A DNA stretch of 64,000 bases. Source: Microcyclospora pomicola (taxonomy: Eukaryota; Ascomycota; Dothideomycetes; Capnodiales). Positions 33,852 through 44,251 of the stretch are shown here, in pieces (the first letter of the stretch is position 1; the number at the start of each line of letters is the position of its first letter). Position numbers and translations under genes: made by a program. The notes under the pieces were generated by a model. It was given only the letters and a program-made list of their open reading frames with translations. It made no database searches and was not told the origin of the DNA. The stretch covers positions 62,001 to 126,000 of the forward strand of contig NHNY01000015.1 of assembly GCA_002786065.1 (NCBI GenBank). Reading direction: 5' to 3'.

Positions 33852-35182
33852 CTGTCGAAGTTCTGTATCTTCTGTGAAAGGCGTGCAGACGACCAAGATG
33901 GAGTGATCATGTTGAAATCCGCCGAGTGAGACTCGACGGGACCTTCTTGTATTTCTACATCTTGTAGGTGCAATTGATTATCACGGTGTCTGCAGTTGTA
34001 ACTCCAGTTGTAACTCCGCGTTACGGAGTTGAAGATCACCTACCGCAGGGACGGTAGCTGCGCTGCACGGCATGCCGTGTCACGAATCCATGGTTCGGCT
34101 CTTATCTTTCGCTAAGAGCCTATAGATATCATCACCAGCTTCACAGATGTTTGTAGAAGTACCGTATGTAGTACGTCGCAGACCACAGTGACAGACTACC
34201 TCTAGTTGACGCGACACCAGCTCGTTAGTGTAGACAGCAACACAACTTAGGCAGACCCGAATCTGATATTACAGTATCTCAGGATATCCTATGATGATAC
34301 TAAGCCACGATTCAAGACGACTTCCGGACTCGCTGCTCAGATTCTCGCTCAAGCCGTTACAGCTATCGCAAGTCTGCCTTCTCTCGTGAAACACAATGGT
34401 ACAGCTCCTCTCAGCCACGTTGACCAATGATCTGACCCATGTAGTGATTGTACAAGGTAGCCAATGATGACCGGCACTACGACAACTGCTGTGTCAGCGA
34501 CTTGTAGTCGATCTCGCCTTGGGCTCTGAAGCATATTCGCATGCTACGAGTACGAGCCAGATGATGCTATACTCGATCGTTCGCGCAGGTGAATCTCTTT
34601 TATGCATGCCGATCTGAGTCTGCTGCACGTACGCGATCTGTGGCGAAAGCTACGGACAATGCTTGTTCATGTCGGTACGTTTGTCATTCGAACTGTGCTC
34701 CCAATAGGACCCAGCTGATACCGCCAGTCTTTAGGCGGCGAATGAGGCCGGTGTATAGCCGCGATTCTCAACGCCTTCTCTCACCTTGATACGAGCAAAG
34801 TCGTGTTGCAAGATCTGCCCGAGACGATGCAATTGCAAAAGCTAGCTCAGATCTGCCTGCCGCGACGGTCAAGATGGCGCACGATTTCACAACGTCGCGG
34901 CCCGACAAAGAGATGGCTTTGACAAAGCTCTTGACCGTGGCAGTATTGAAGAGGACGAACGTGTGAATCTCGATATTCAACACCGCAGGGAATCATGGAA
35001 GTTGTGTCAGCCTAGAGATTTGATGGCATGGTAAATGGACGTTGCAATGATCGAGTCGAGGGAAGTCAATGGACATTCAGGTGGGTATCATGCTCATATC
35101 CATGATATGAGGCTCCATACGGCGACGCGCGAAATCGGTTGAAAACATGACTACAGGACTGTCTCTGAGAAAGGCGATCCAT
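33852..35182. other. Intergenic region, no gene seen
   Basis: These 1331 bp lie between the transporter start and the MPDU1 stop. They hold the repeat/palindrome listed at 33993-34030; the rest contains only short, unconvincing frames. Confidence 0.5.
33993..34030. promoter_or_regulatory. 12-bp tandem repeat joined to a CCG-N5-CGG palindrome
   Basis: CAGTTGTAACTC occurs twice in tandem (33993-34004 and 34005-34016). The second copy runs into an inverted repeat, AACTCCG (34012-34018) and CGGAGTT (34024-34030), separated by CGTTA. It lies about 140-180 bp upstream of the transporter ATG. Everted CCG/CGG triplets are typical contacts of Zn2Cys6 regulators. A regulatory role is inference. Confidence 0.45.
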
Positions 35183-36148
35183 TTATCCTCTCCGTCGGGT
35201 ACTCGGTGTGCTGGACGAGCCTTTCCCTTTGCTCCCACTGCTCTTGGAGGCGTCTGCTACATTTTGTACAGCCTTCTTGCCGTTTGCCGTAAGCTTCGTT
35301 TGTGTTGTACTCTTGCTTGCTGGAGCGTTCCAGTAGTATAGCATCTGCGCCGCAAGGACGGCGTTCAGTAGGAAGCCAGAGATGAAGCCGTAGAGGATAA
35401 GGTTGTCGTCGACTTCTTGCAGCGTGGTGAAGATACGAGAAAGCGAGCCTGCGAGGTAGTTGAAGACCTATATTGGAAAGAGAGCGTCAGCTTGAATCTC
35501 CGATGTGCGATTGATAGCGTCCAGTGAGGCTCAACCTACTGCAAACGCCGACAACTGCCCTGTCCCGCCTTCGCGGGCGATCGTGATGATCTGGGGCAAT
35601 TTCGACGCGACTCCCAGGACACCCGCGCCCGCCTGCAAGATCTGCAGCGTCGGCATGGGCGTCACGCTCTCATTTAGCAGCACATATGCCGCTCCCGCCA
35701 GACCAGCCAGGAACACCGCGGCCATGGGCGCTTTGTCGGAGTACTGCAGCACGAGCACGCTGATGGCCACGTTCTGCAGCGCGATCAAGCCCATCTCGCC
35801 ATACGTGCTGATCGGGAACTCATTGCGGTAGTTGTACACCAACGAAACCAGGTAGGACGACGTCTCCAGCAGGTAGCTCAGGAAGGAGATGCCCTCGGCG
35901 GACTGGGAGTTGAGCAGCTTCAGCAGCTGCGGGATCTTGACGATGCTGCTGGCGCCGATGATGCCAATGCCTAGCCCTTTGGAGATGGCGAGCTTCAGAC
36001 AGGCGCTGTCGGAGAGGTTGATGTTGTTCACTAGAGATGCATAGCACTTGTCGCCGATCAAGGACGTGCCGAAGGAGACCAATGGCGCCGGAAGATTGTG
36101 GGTGATCGGAGTAAGGAGTGGTCGTAGATTCTGTTCCAAGACCTCCAT
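35183..36148 (-). CDS. MPDU1-like PQ-loop protein (dolichol-P-mannose utilisation)
   Basis: This ER membrane protein is needed for use of dolichol-phosphate-mannose and -glucose in glycosylation; it has two PQ-loop repeats. Exons are 35540-36148 and 35183-35467 (72-nt intron), giving 297 residues. The first PQ loop is ASSIVKIPQLLKLLNSQSAE, followed by GISFLSYLLETSSYLVSL. The second is GVASKLPQIITIAREGGTG, followed after the intron by VFNYLAGSLSRIFTTLQEVD. About seven hydrophobic helices are visible. The tail is Lys/Ser-rich and ends in RRRG. Its start lies 675 bp from that of the divergent monooxygenase. Confidence 0.92.
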
Positions 36149-36823
36149 TATTGAGGCGAAAGTGGTGATGAATAAGCGACGAAAGATTTAACGGCTGAAG
36201 AGAGAAGGACTGGAATGGGAGAAATGTAGAAAGACTGTGAGAAGGGTGAGGCAATCAATGCTTGTACAGAAGTAAGTTGACAAGTAAACATATAGAAGTG
36301 ATATTTACTGCTCTACGTTACTCCAGTTGCATGTGATGAGAGACCAGGAGCTATGCTCGAAAGGGGAATCCGACTACGATCCCCTACCTTACATCATGCA
36401 CGACACTTGTCTCCCGGATCATTCGTTCTGATTAAGGTCATGCAGTAGCAATACCTACTTAGCTCGATGTACTGCCTATTGTGTGTGAACTCCGATGTCC
36501 ACTCGCTCGGATTTCGGGTCAGCGATGTTGCGAACCGGGCTCGGCGTAGCTCTACGTCGACGAGCTCGTAAGGTCTCCTCATCGAGCCACCGATGATTGC
36601 GACGGTACGTGTTGTTTATATACAAAGACACTATCACCATTCCATCCACACTGCAGTAGCATTGACTTGTCTCTTGTATCAAAGTCTTGTGCATGTGCGA
36701 AGCAAGCAGATCTGAGCGTTCATTCTTTCACCCTACAAGCTTCTGACCTGGACAGCTCAGGCTTTGTGCCACCTCCCTCCCTGCCTCTTTCCATCCCTCT
36801 ATACTGACTGAACATTCGCAAAG
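36149..36823. other. Divergent intergenic region (MPDU1 / monooxygenase)
   Basis: This holds both promoters. A TTTATATACAAA element near 36615-36626 lies about 200 bp upstream of the monooxygenase ATG. No gene was seen. Confidence 0.5.
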
Positions 36824-38567
36824 ATGTCTGCAACCGACGTAGATGTCCTGATCATTGGGGCCGGCATGTCTGGTTTGGGCATGGCGGTCCAGCTTAGCCG
36901 TAAAGGTCATCGCAGCTTCGAATTGATCGAGAAAACAGATGATGTCGGTGGGACCTGGCACGTAAACAGTACGAGCGGCTCTCTTGACGATCTACACCTA
37001 CAGAAAAAGAGGCTGACATGACAATCTAAAAGCGTACCCTGGCTGCGGTTGCGACGTGGCCTCGCATTTCTACAGTTACTCCTTTGCATTGAACCCGGAC
37101 TGGTCACAGAAATTCAGCATGCAAAGCGAAATCCAGCAGTACTTTCGGCATGTTGCCGAACAGTACAGCATTGTCCCGCATATCAAGTTCGGGCATGCTG
37201 TAAAAACGGTCAGCTGGGACGACGATGGCCAATACTGGAATGTCACGGTCAAGACGTCCAAGGGCGTGCTGACTCGGCGGTCTAGAGTCGTGATCTCTGC
37301 AGTTGGAAGCCTATCAATTCCAATGCCTTGCAAGACCCCAGGGGCAGAAAAGTTTACTGGACCGCTGTTCCATTCGGCGACTTGGGATCATAGCTTTGAT
37401 TGGGGAAATAAGGATGTCGTCGTGCTGGGCAATGGATGCTCAGCAACACAATTCGTTCCTGTGATGGCTGAGAGGGCCAAGCGACTTACACAGTTCACAC
37501 GTCAAGCTCAATACCTCGCTGAGCGACCCAACGCTGTCTACAGTCAAACATTCAAGAACGTAATGAGGTATTTCCCGGGAGCTGCTAGACTGTACCGTTT
37601 CAAGCTGTATGCCGACATGGAGAAGGACTTTGCCGGATTCGACATCACGACTGGGGAGTCGATCCGTAATGGCTTGAAGGAAGAGAACGAGCAGTATGTC
37701 AAACGCATGGCGCCTGAGAAATACTGGCATGCGTTGATCCCCAAGTACGAGATCGGTTGCAAGCGCAAAGTCATGGACACAGACTACCTCGTCACGCTAC
37801 ACCGCGACAACGTCGAGCTTATTCCAGACGACCCCGTGCAGACAATCACCGCCAATGGCGTGCAGACCCAGAGCGGGCGGGACGTCCACGCTGACGCCAT
37901 CGTCCTCGCGACCGGGTTCGAGGTCTTTCGCATGCTCTTTCCCATGCAGATCACCGGCAAGAACGGTGTCAGCCTGAACGACCACTGGGACCAACACCAC
38001 CAAGGCGCCGCCCAAGCATACTTCGGGACGTGCGTCCCCGGCTTCCCCAACTTCTTCACCCTCATGGGCCCCAACACCGTCACCGGCCATCTCTCCGTCA
38101 TCTACACCGTCGAATGCCAGATCAACTTCGTCCTGCGCCTGCTCGCGCCGGTCCTGAAAGCCAACTCGACCATCAAGTCAGTCGACGTCAAGTCGGATTC
38201 CGCGCGCCAGGACAGCGACTGGATGCAGACGAAGCTGCGTAACCTGGTCTGGTCATCGGGGTGCACATCGTGGGCGCTGGATCCGAAGACCGGGGCGAAC
38301 ATCGCTATGTACCCCGAGTACCAGTACTGGTTCTGGTTTCGAAGCATCTTCATCCGCTCCAGCGACTTCGTCTACACGGTCGCTGCGGATGGACAGAAGA
38401 GAGTTACAAAGCGCTTGCTCGTTGGAGGCGAGAGGACGGTGCGTTGGGTTGTGCAGACAGCCGTGTGTCTAGCTGTTGGCACATTGGCTGTGCACCGCGC
38501 TGGAGGCTGGCAAAGCGCATTGGACCAGCTTAAGGAAATCTCTCGTCACGGGCTTCGTCAGTCTTGA
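36824..38567 (+). CDS. Baeyer-Villiger-type FAD/NADPH monooxygenase
   Basis: This flavin monooxygenase is expected to oxygenate ketones or related substrates. Exons are 36824-36968 and 37033-38567 (64-nt intron), giving 559 residues. The FAD Rossmann motif is VLIIGAGMSGLGMAVQL near residue 8. GGTWHVNTYPGCGCD spans the intron. The fingerprint FTGPLFHSATW (FxGxxxHxxxW) lies near residue 155, and a second Rossmann motif, VVVLGNGCSATQF, follows. VLATGF and the C-terminal GPNTVTGHLSVI are also family features. A hydrophobic segment near residue 535 (VQTAVCLAVGTLAVH) suggests membrane association. The substrate is not inferable. It is convergent with the hydroxyacid oxidase. Confidence 0.92.
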
Positions 38568-38856
38568 ACTGTGCTCAGTCGTTATGAAAGCACGAGGAGC
38601 ATGAACCTTGCGGGCACAATATGGTGCGGATAGAATCATAGTAGTATCATAACACGATCTCTTGCTACAAACCGTGTACATATGCGTTGAATGTCTGCCT
38701 CCAGGGCATATTTCCAATCGACTTTGTCGTTTCGTCGCGTCAAATGCAACATTACAAACCCGCCCCTTGATATTTTCTTTGCCAGTACAGGTAGCCTTGT
38801 CTCTCGGGCGTCAATGACTGTACTGGACACTCAAGTTCGAAACAGCCTTCAGGACC

Positions 38857-40147
38857 CTAGAGGCGGGCGATAAATCCGCTTCGATCGAGCTAGAACATGG
38901 TCAGCACACGAAATTTCCATCGTGCAAATCACCTCCCGAGCTGCACTCACCTTGACCAGATACTCTTTGGTAATATCCTGCACCTTCGTGACACCAGCCA
39001 GCCCCATACATAACCGGAACTCGTCTGCCAGGATACGCAACATCAGCTCCACGCCCGCTTGCCCATTATACGCCAATCCCCATAGCGCGGGGCGACCGAC
39101 CCAGACAAAGTCGGCTCCTAGGGCCAGCGCCTTGAACACATCCGTGCCATGTCGAATGCCACCATCGATGTGCACAGGGATCTTGCCGCGCACGGCCTCG
39201 GCGACCTCAGGCAGCGCGTCGAGCGTCGCAAGGGCGCCGTTCAACTGCCGGCCGCCGTGGTTCGATACCACGATGCCGTCGACTCCGTACTGCACCGCAA
39301 GCAGCGCATCCTCCGAGGTCGCAACGCCTTTCACCCACACCTGCATCTCGGGGCCGCATTCCTGCTTCAACCACTCGATGTCGCGCTCCCAGTTCAGTGT
39401 CGGATTCGCGGCGTGAGTGTGGAATGTGATGGGGCCTGTGGGGAGGACACGCTTGTCACCGTCTTGGTAGGCGGCCGCGCTGGCTCGTCGCTTGGATGGG
39501 CTGGGTCTTTGCTTCTTCTCCTCTGCTGAAGAAGACGCTTGCGCACCTTCGTCCGCGGAGACATCTTCGGTGAAATTTGCGATCTTGAAATGCGGAGGCA
39601 ACTTGAATTGGTTCCTGATCTCGAGATTCCGACGCCCGAGGAAGGGGGTGTCTACGGTCAGAAACACCGCCTTGTAGCCCGCCTTCTTCGCCCGCCCGAT
39701 CAGCTTCCGGCTATGCTCGCGCTCTTCAAACAGATACAGCTGCAGCACATTTGGGATCTCCGCGCTAGCCTCAGCAACTTCCTCCAGCGTCTTGGTCGCG
39801 AATGAGCTCAAGCCCATGGGCACGCCGGCCTTTCTGCATGCTCCAGCCGTACCTATCTCGCCGTCCGCGTGCGCCAGCTGCTGCATTGCCGTCGGCGCCA
39901 CGCCCAGCGGGAACTCGCTCTTGAAGCCGAAGATGTTGACCGAGGTATCAACTTTCGAGACATCGCGCAGCACTCGAGGACGGATGCGGTATTTGGAGTA
40001 GGCGTCAATGTTCTCTTTCAATGTGGATCCTGAGTCGGCGCCTTCGTTGTAGTAGTCGCGTGTCTGCTTGTCCATGAGCTGATATGCATGAGCTTCGAGC
40101 TCTTTAATGGTGAGGCAATTCAGGTCATGAGGCTGCGGTTTCGGCAT
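38857..40147 (-). CDS. FMN-dependent 2-hydroxyacid oxidase/dehydrogenase with PTS1
   Basis: This glycolate/lactate oxidase-type enzyme would oxidise a 2-hydroxyacid to the keto acid. Exons are 38951-40147 and 38857-38889, giving 409 residues. YYNEGADSGSTL, FPLGVAPTAMQ, VDGIVVSNHGGRQLNG (active-site His), VHIDGGIRHGTDVFKALALG and WVGRPALWGLAYNG are all present in order. Residues about 210-250 form a Ser/Lys/Glu-rich insert in the loop 4 region. The 33-nt last exon encodes LDRSGFIARL, ending in Ala-Arg-Leu, a plausible peroxisomal PTS1. If the 61-nt intron is retained, the frame continues to a different, PTS1-less end at 38849. The ATG at 40147 starts the conserved domain; an upstream in-frame ATG (40333) would add a hydrophobic leader and is less likely. 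Confidence 0.92.
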
Positions 40148-40643
40148 GATGGCGACGGGGATGGAGATGGTGAAGCTATTGCTGGAATATATTGCAAGAT
40201 AACAGAGGGGAACTATGCAGAACGAAAGGAAACTCAGCCTTAGAGGAAGATGTAGATCAGAATGTCTAAAGTATGCACATCGATAGGTTAAGCTACAACC
40301 GTCGTGTGCTATTGGTATCGATGACATCGTCACGGCAATGCATCATCACCCCAAAACTTCTCCGCATTCGGGGAAGAGATGTAGATTGAGTTGGAGCTAC
40401 CAGATAGCTATAGCCAAATCGAAGGCAACAGATGCCGGCTTATCTTTTCTCAAGAACATGAAATCATCAATGGTGATCGATCGTGTTGTCATCTGGAGGA
40501 TCACGGATGAAACGACGATGTCGATGGGTGTCCCACTGGGCATGTCCGCCAGCCACACGGTCTTGTTCATATTTATCAAGTATTATATGCGATGAATTTT
40601 TACTTTTCAATTATGATTGGTCGTCAGACCTCCATAGTCGTCT
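40148..40643. other. Intergenic: promoter of the oxidase and tRNA upstream flank
   Basis: No gene was recognised in this stretch. Confidence 0.55.
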
Positions 40644-40736
40644 GGTCGTTTGGTGTAGTGGCTATCACGTTTCCTTTACATGTCCTCCCAGATCTGTACT
40701 ACGGAAAAGGCCGCGAGTTCGATCCTCGCAATGACC
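40644..40736 (+). tRNA. tRNA-Val (anticodon UAC) with 21-nt intron
   Basis: The 7-bp acceptor stem is GGTCGTT with AATGACC (one G-U pair). The D-arm/A-box is TGGTGTAGTGGCT. The anticodon stem is TTTCC (40670-40674) with GGAAA (40703-40707). The loop is TTTACAC once the intron is removed, with anticodon TAC at 40677-40679. The intron is 40681-40701, one base after the anticodon, the canonical tRNA intron position. The T-arm GCGAG-TTCGATC-CTCGC carries the B-box. Runs of T follow immediately. It decodes GUA valine codons. Confidence 0.93.
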
Positions 40737-40749
40737 TTTTTGCTTTTTT
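40737..40749 (+). terminator. RNA polymerase III terminator of tRNA-Val
   Basis: Five T residues directly after the tRNA and a second run of six T three bases later form a standard Pol III stop. Confidence 0.8.
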
Positions 40750-40966
40750 GTTCCCTGTCCATCATTCCTATGTTTCTCTTGGATGGTCAATTTTGAGGAC
40801 AGTCTAGTGTTGGCAGTCGGAAGGCGGACCTTCTCCCTCCATCAGGTTTTTGGAAAGACCATGCGTTGATGCTATCGAGGTTGAAGATCTTCTAGTGTTG
40901 CCATGAACTTCGACCGGGATGCGCACGACTAAAGGGTGAAGAAGAGCAAGAAGATTAATAAATACG

Positions 40967-42076
40967 ATGCGCAGAGGGTCGAGACGATATGTCGTCCAAT
41001 TCGTCCTTTTCTTGTCCATCCTATTCCTCATCATCTATCTTGGCGCACCTTCGTCTTCAAGGTTGAAGGAGCGGTATGCCTGGGACAAAATCCGATATCA
41101 GACGAGAACCATTGCAGCTCATCTACCCCAAGCTAATGGCGTCTGTCCGGGCCTGGCGCTGGATGGCAAACCAGCCCTCGTCGTCGCCAGCGTGCTCGAG
41201 GACAAGTCCGAGGAGTGGCTGCAATCATTGAAGGGAAAATATCACCTCTGCGTCTACAAAGCCGATGCTAGCCCATCATCTCCAGATACGCAGACGACTC
41301 TCCTTGTCCCAGCCAACAAGGGTCACGAAGCGATGGCCTATCTGACCTTCATCATCGACAACTTCGACTCTCTTCCGATGGCATCCGTCTTCATCCACGG
41401 CGGCAAGTTCTCCTGGCATAACGACCACCCTACGTACTCCAACCTCCCACTGCTCACCGAACTCAACGTGACCGCCGCAGTCGCGCAGACGGGATACCAC
41501 AACCTCCGCTGCGACTGGCAGGCGAGCACCTGCGACCCGCTGGAAGGTACGCCGCAAGGCAGTCTGGAGAAAGCGCTGAACGCCAAGATCGATCCGTGGA
41601 ATGCACGGGACGTGTCGGACAGCAAACTGCCCCAAGCCTTTGCACTGCTGTTCGGGAACGGTAAGGACAGCGATGCGGGAAAGGTGTTGCTGGAACGCAG
41701 CCAGACGTTACGGTCACAGTGCTGCGCGCAGTTCGTCGTGGCGCGGGAGAGTATCCGCCAGCACACGCGGGAGGAGTATGTGGCGTTGCGGCAATGGCTA
41801 TTAGATGATGGGGTTGCGCCAAAGGATGACAAGGTCTCTGGGCGAATAATGTCGTATCTGTGGCATGTGCTGTTCATCCGGGGGAGTGACAGGGTGAACG
41901 GGGTGGATCTAGAGAGGCTGAATGAGCTGGCTTGCCCATCTGCGGAGCAGTGCTACTGTACGCTTTACGGTCGCTGTGGGTTGGATGGGTGTGACACGCC
42001 GGGACGCTGTCAGGGGCAATATGAGATACCGCTGGACTTCAAGGTGCCGATAGGGTGGGAGGAGAAGTATGGCTAG
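40967..42076 (+). CDS. DUF3431 type II membrane protein
   Basis: This belongs to a fungal family with no established function, often discussed as glycosyltransferase-like. A single exon encodes 369 residues. An N-terminal signal anchor (YVVQFVLFLSILFLIIYLG) suggests a Golgi or secretory membrane protein with a lumenal domain. Typical family blocks follow: LVPANKGHEAMAYLTFIIDN, VFIHGGKFSWHNDHPTY, GYHNLRCDW, CCAQFVVARESI and SYLWHVLFI. The C-terminus has a cysteine cluster (EQCYCTLYGRCGLDGCDTPG). The start is the ATG directly before the anchor. Confidence 0.88.
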   Translation: MRRGSRRYVVQFVLFLSILFLIIYLGAPSSSRLKERYAWDKIRYQTRTIAAHLPQANGVCPGLALDGKPALVVASVLEDKSEEWLQSLKGKYHLCVYKADASPSSPDTQTTLLVPANKGHEAMAYLTFIIDNFDSLPMASVFIHGGKFSWHNDHPTYSNLPLLTELNVTAAVAQTGYHNLRCDWQASTCDPLEGTPQGSLEKALNAKIDPWNARDVSDSKLPQAFALLFGNGKDSDAGKVLLERSQTLRSQCCAQFVVARESIRQHTREEYVALRQWLLDDGVAPKDDKVSGRIMSYLWHVLFIRGSDRVNGVDLERLNELACPSAEQCYCTLYGRCGLDGCDTPGRCQGQYEIPLDFKVPIGWEEKYG

Positions 42077-42867
42077 GTGGCAAATCGGGAAGGTATCAGT
42101 TTGTGGCGAGCGGGATAACGTGAAGCTGATTCTGGGACAAACGACGACATCTGCAGACATGCGCGAGAACGTCTCCTATGCTCATGACTAGGTTGCGCTC
42201 ATCAGCAACCGCAGCATTGAAGTTCGCATTAAAACATCGTGATCGATCATGGAGTATATGCATGCCAAAGCCACCACACTACTCCTCAACCTTGCAATTC
42301 TTCCATGAACTCGGCCAGCTCTTTCGCAAACTTACATTGATTGCGTCTCGCTGGGCCATATTTATGAAACAGCAATGAGACCAGCACGCAGGCCATGAGT
42401 GTATGTCTAGCGCAGTGAATTCAAGTCTGGTCCCATCTTCAGCAGTGGAGCCCATACGCAATGAACCCAGTCTGCCAGTCGCTCGGACAGATTGACGACC
42501 GCGATCCGGTGATCGTAGCAAGTCGTTATGCCCACACGTCTTGGCAGCTCTTCGGCGTGCTAGAAGCAATCGTTACATTCAAAATATCAGATCCCCGGCT
42601 ATCTACTGTACATCATGGTTCTCCCGACTCATCAAGCCTCACAGCACATGTGATGCGGTCACAGATAATCGGTTGTGCCCTACGCTTAGGTAGGGTTCAA
42701 CCCGAACGTCCCGTGTTAGTGCAAGATCCTTTGGGCTCTTGCTCACTCTTCCGTTGGTGTCCGCTTCTGCGCGTCCAATGATGTTTGATGTCCTGGTTGC
42801 GCTGCACAAGCTGCCATTAGCTACAATCGACTATATTCATTATTATGAACATCCTCGTTAACCAGCC
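42077..42867. other. Intergenic, no gene seen
   Basis: This lies between the DUF3431 stop and Med8. Only short frames without family features are present. Confidence 0.55.
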
Positions 42868-43614
42868 ATGGACTCGAAACTTCCCCAAGACTCCATACGC
42901 GCTCTTGACCAACTGCGTCAACGTCTCGCGCAACTGAGCACCGGCATTGCCTCGCTGCGCGAAGAGCTCTCCACGCACGCCTTGCCTACCTACTCACAGC
43001 TCCATTCCGCCGCGCAGCTTCTGTCCTACACACTCACTCAGTACAACGAAGCGTACACCTCACACCGAAAATTCTTGACCGAAGCGCATGCGTTTCCGCT
43101 TCCTACATACCCGGGTCTTGGCGAAGCTGCGGCTAGTGGGAGGACAGGGTTGAGCGAAGAGGAAGGTCGAGGAGCGCTCGAGTACATCCTGCGCAAGAAG
43201 CTTGAGCCGAGATGTGAGACTTGGATCGACGCACATACCACGGAACGTGAAGATGCCGACGAGATGAGGGACTTGTGGAAGTGGGCGGGACAGGAGAGCG
43301 TGGGATTCTTGCAAGACTTCGTGGAGAAGGGAGTGTTCGAGGCCGAGTTCACCATGGCAGAGATGGAGGCTGGGGTGGATGAGGTCCGGACTGGACTCAA
43401 GCGAAAGCTGGAGGGACAGCTGGAGGAAGACAGCGAGGATGAAGACATGGATAAGGACGACGATGAGGATGACGAGGGCAAGGGTGTGTGGGATGGAGGA
43501 GAGCCGGGTGTCGAGACAGATCTCAAGGGGTTGTCGATGGACGAATGGCTGAATGTGCTGAGCACGGCGGGGGTTCATGCTGGCGCCAACGGTGCTGCAG
43601 GATATCGACGGTGA
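42868..43614 (+). CDS. Mediator complex subunit 8 (Med8)
   Basis: Med8 is a head-module subunit of Mediator, the bridge between activators and RNA polymerase II. A single exon encodes 248 residues. The helical N-terminal region is IRALDQLRQRLAQLSTGIAS, followed by a second helix around HALPTYSQLHSAAQLLSYTL. FPLPTYPGL and LEYILRKKLEPRCETWID are the most diagnostic stretches. An acidic low-complexity block (EEDSEDEDMDKDDDEDDEG) lies near residues 195-213. A short C-terminal segment, LSMDEWLNVLSTAG, follows. Length matches fungal Med8. Confidence 0.9.
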   Translation: MDSKLPQDSIRALDQLRQRLAQLSTGIASLREELSTHALPTYSQLHSAAQLLSYTLTQYNEAYTSHRKFLTEAHAFPLPTYPGLGEAAASGRTGLSEEEGRGALEYILRKKLEPRCETWIDAHTTEREDADEMRDLWKWAGQESVGFLQDFVEKGVFEAEFTMAEMEAGVDEVRTGLKRKLEGQLEEDSEDEDMDKDDDEDDEGKGVWDGGEPGVETDLKGLSMDEWLNVLSTAGVHAGANGAAGYRR

Positions 43615-44251
43615 GATGATACTTCGTCCTTTGACGACCTCAGCGAAGGTGATGTGTGAGTATGTGCTATGCGCGCCTACACAAGTGATGGCCTTAGTGT
43701 GAGACAGGAGTGTTCTTCTGCATATGATGCACTCTTCGAGCAAGCCACAAATTCTGGCTGGCGAGACCTCAAGAGACGCTCAAGTCATTTGGCGCCACTG
43801 TAGAGCTCATACACGAGCGTGCTCGCCATCATGCAACAGATGTTGGAAAACCTGATGCTGGCCCTTCATCGTTACTCGGCGTGGCCTTAGCCAGGCGGCT
43901 TCGAACATCCGCTCCACATATGCCACCACACCTTGTCCTGCCGCGACAAAATGTGTATACCGATTATATCCTCAATTTGGTCTTTGATTCCGTGTACTAA
44001 CTAAGACACGTCATGAACCACTAAGGTAGGCTTCCCAAGCCGGAGGTTTGGTGGTCTGTCTGTGGTGCGCGTGGATATCTGGTGTCTTCAATGGCAAAGG
44101 AGGGGTGCGTGGGGTCAACCGACCTGTGCAGTCTGACATGCAGGAACCCCAATGTCCGATATCTTCCCATATCACATCATGAAACCTCCTTAACCAAACA
44201 CTTCGCGTTCAACACCTTTCATCGTCGATCAGACGTGATTAGAATCTCATA
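43615..44251. other. Intergenic: fumarylacetoacetase promoter
   Basis: No gene was recognised. The last part holds the fumarylacetoacetase promoter. Confidence 0.55.

Noticed and set aside
40148-40333. N-terminal leader of the hydroxyacid oxidase from the ATG at 40333
   Set aside because: It adds a hydrophobic stretch unlike relatives, and the conserved domain begins right after the ATG at 40147. A peroxisomal C-terminus also argues against a membrane leader.
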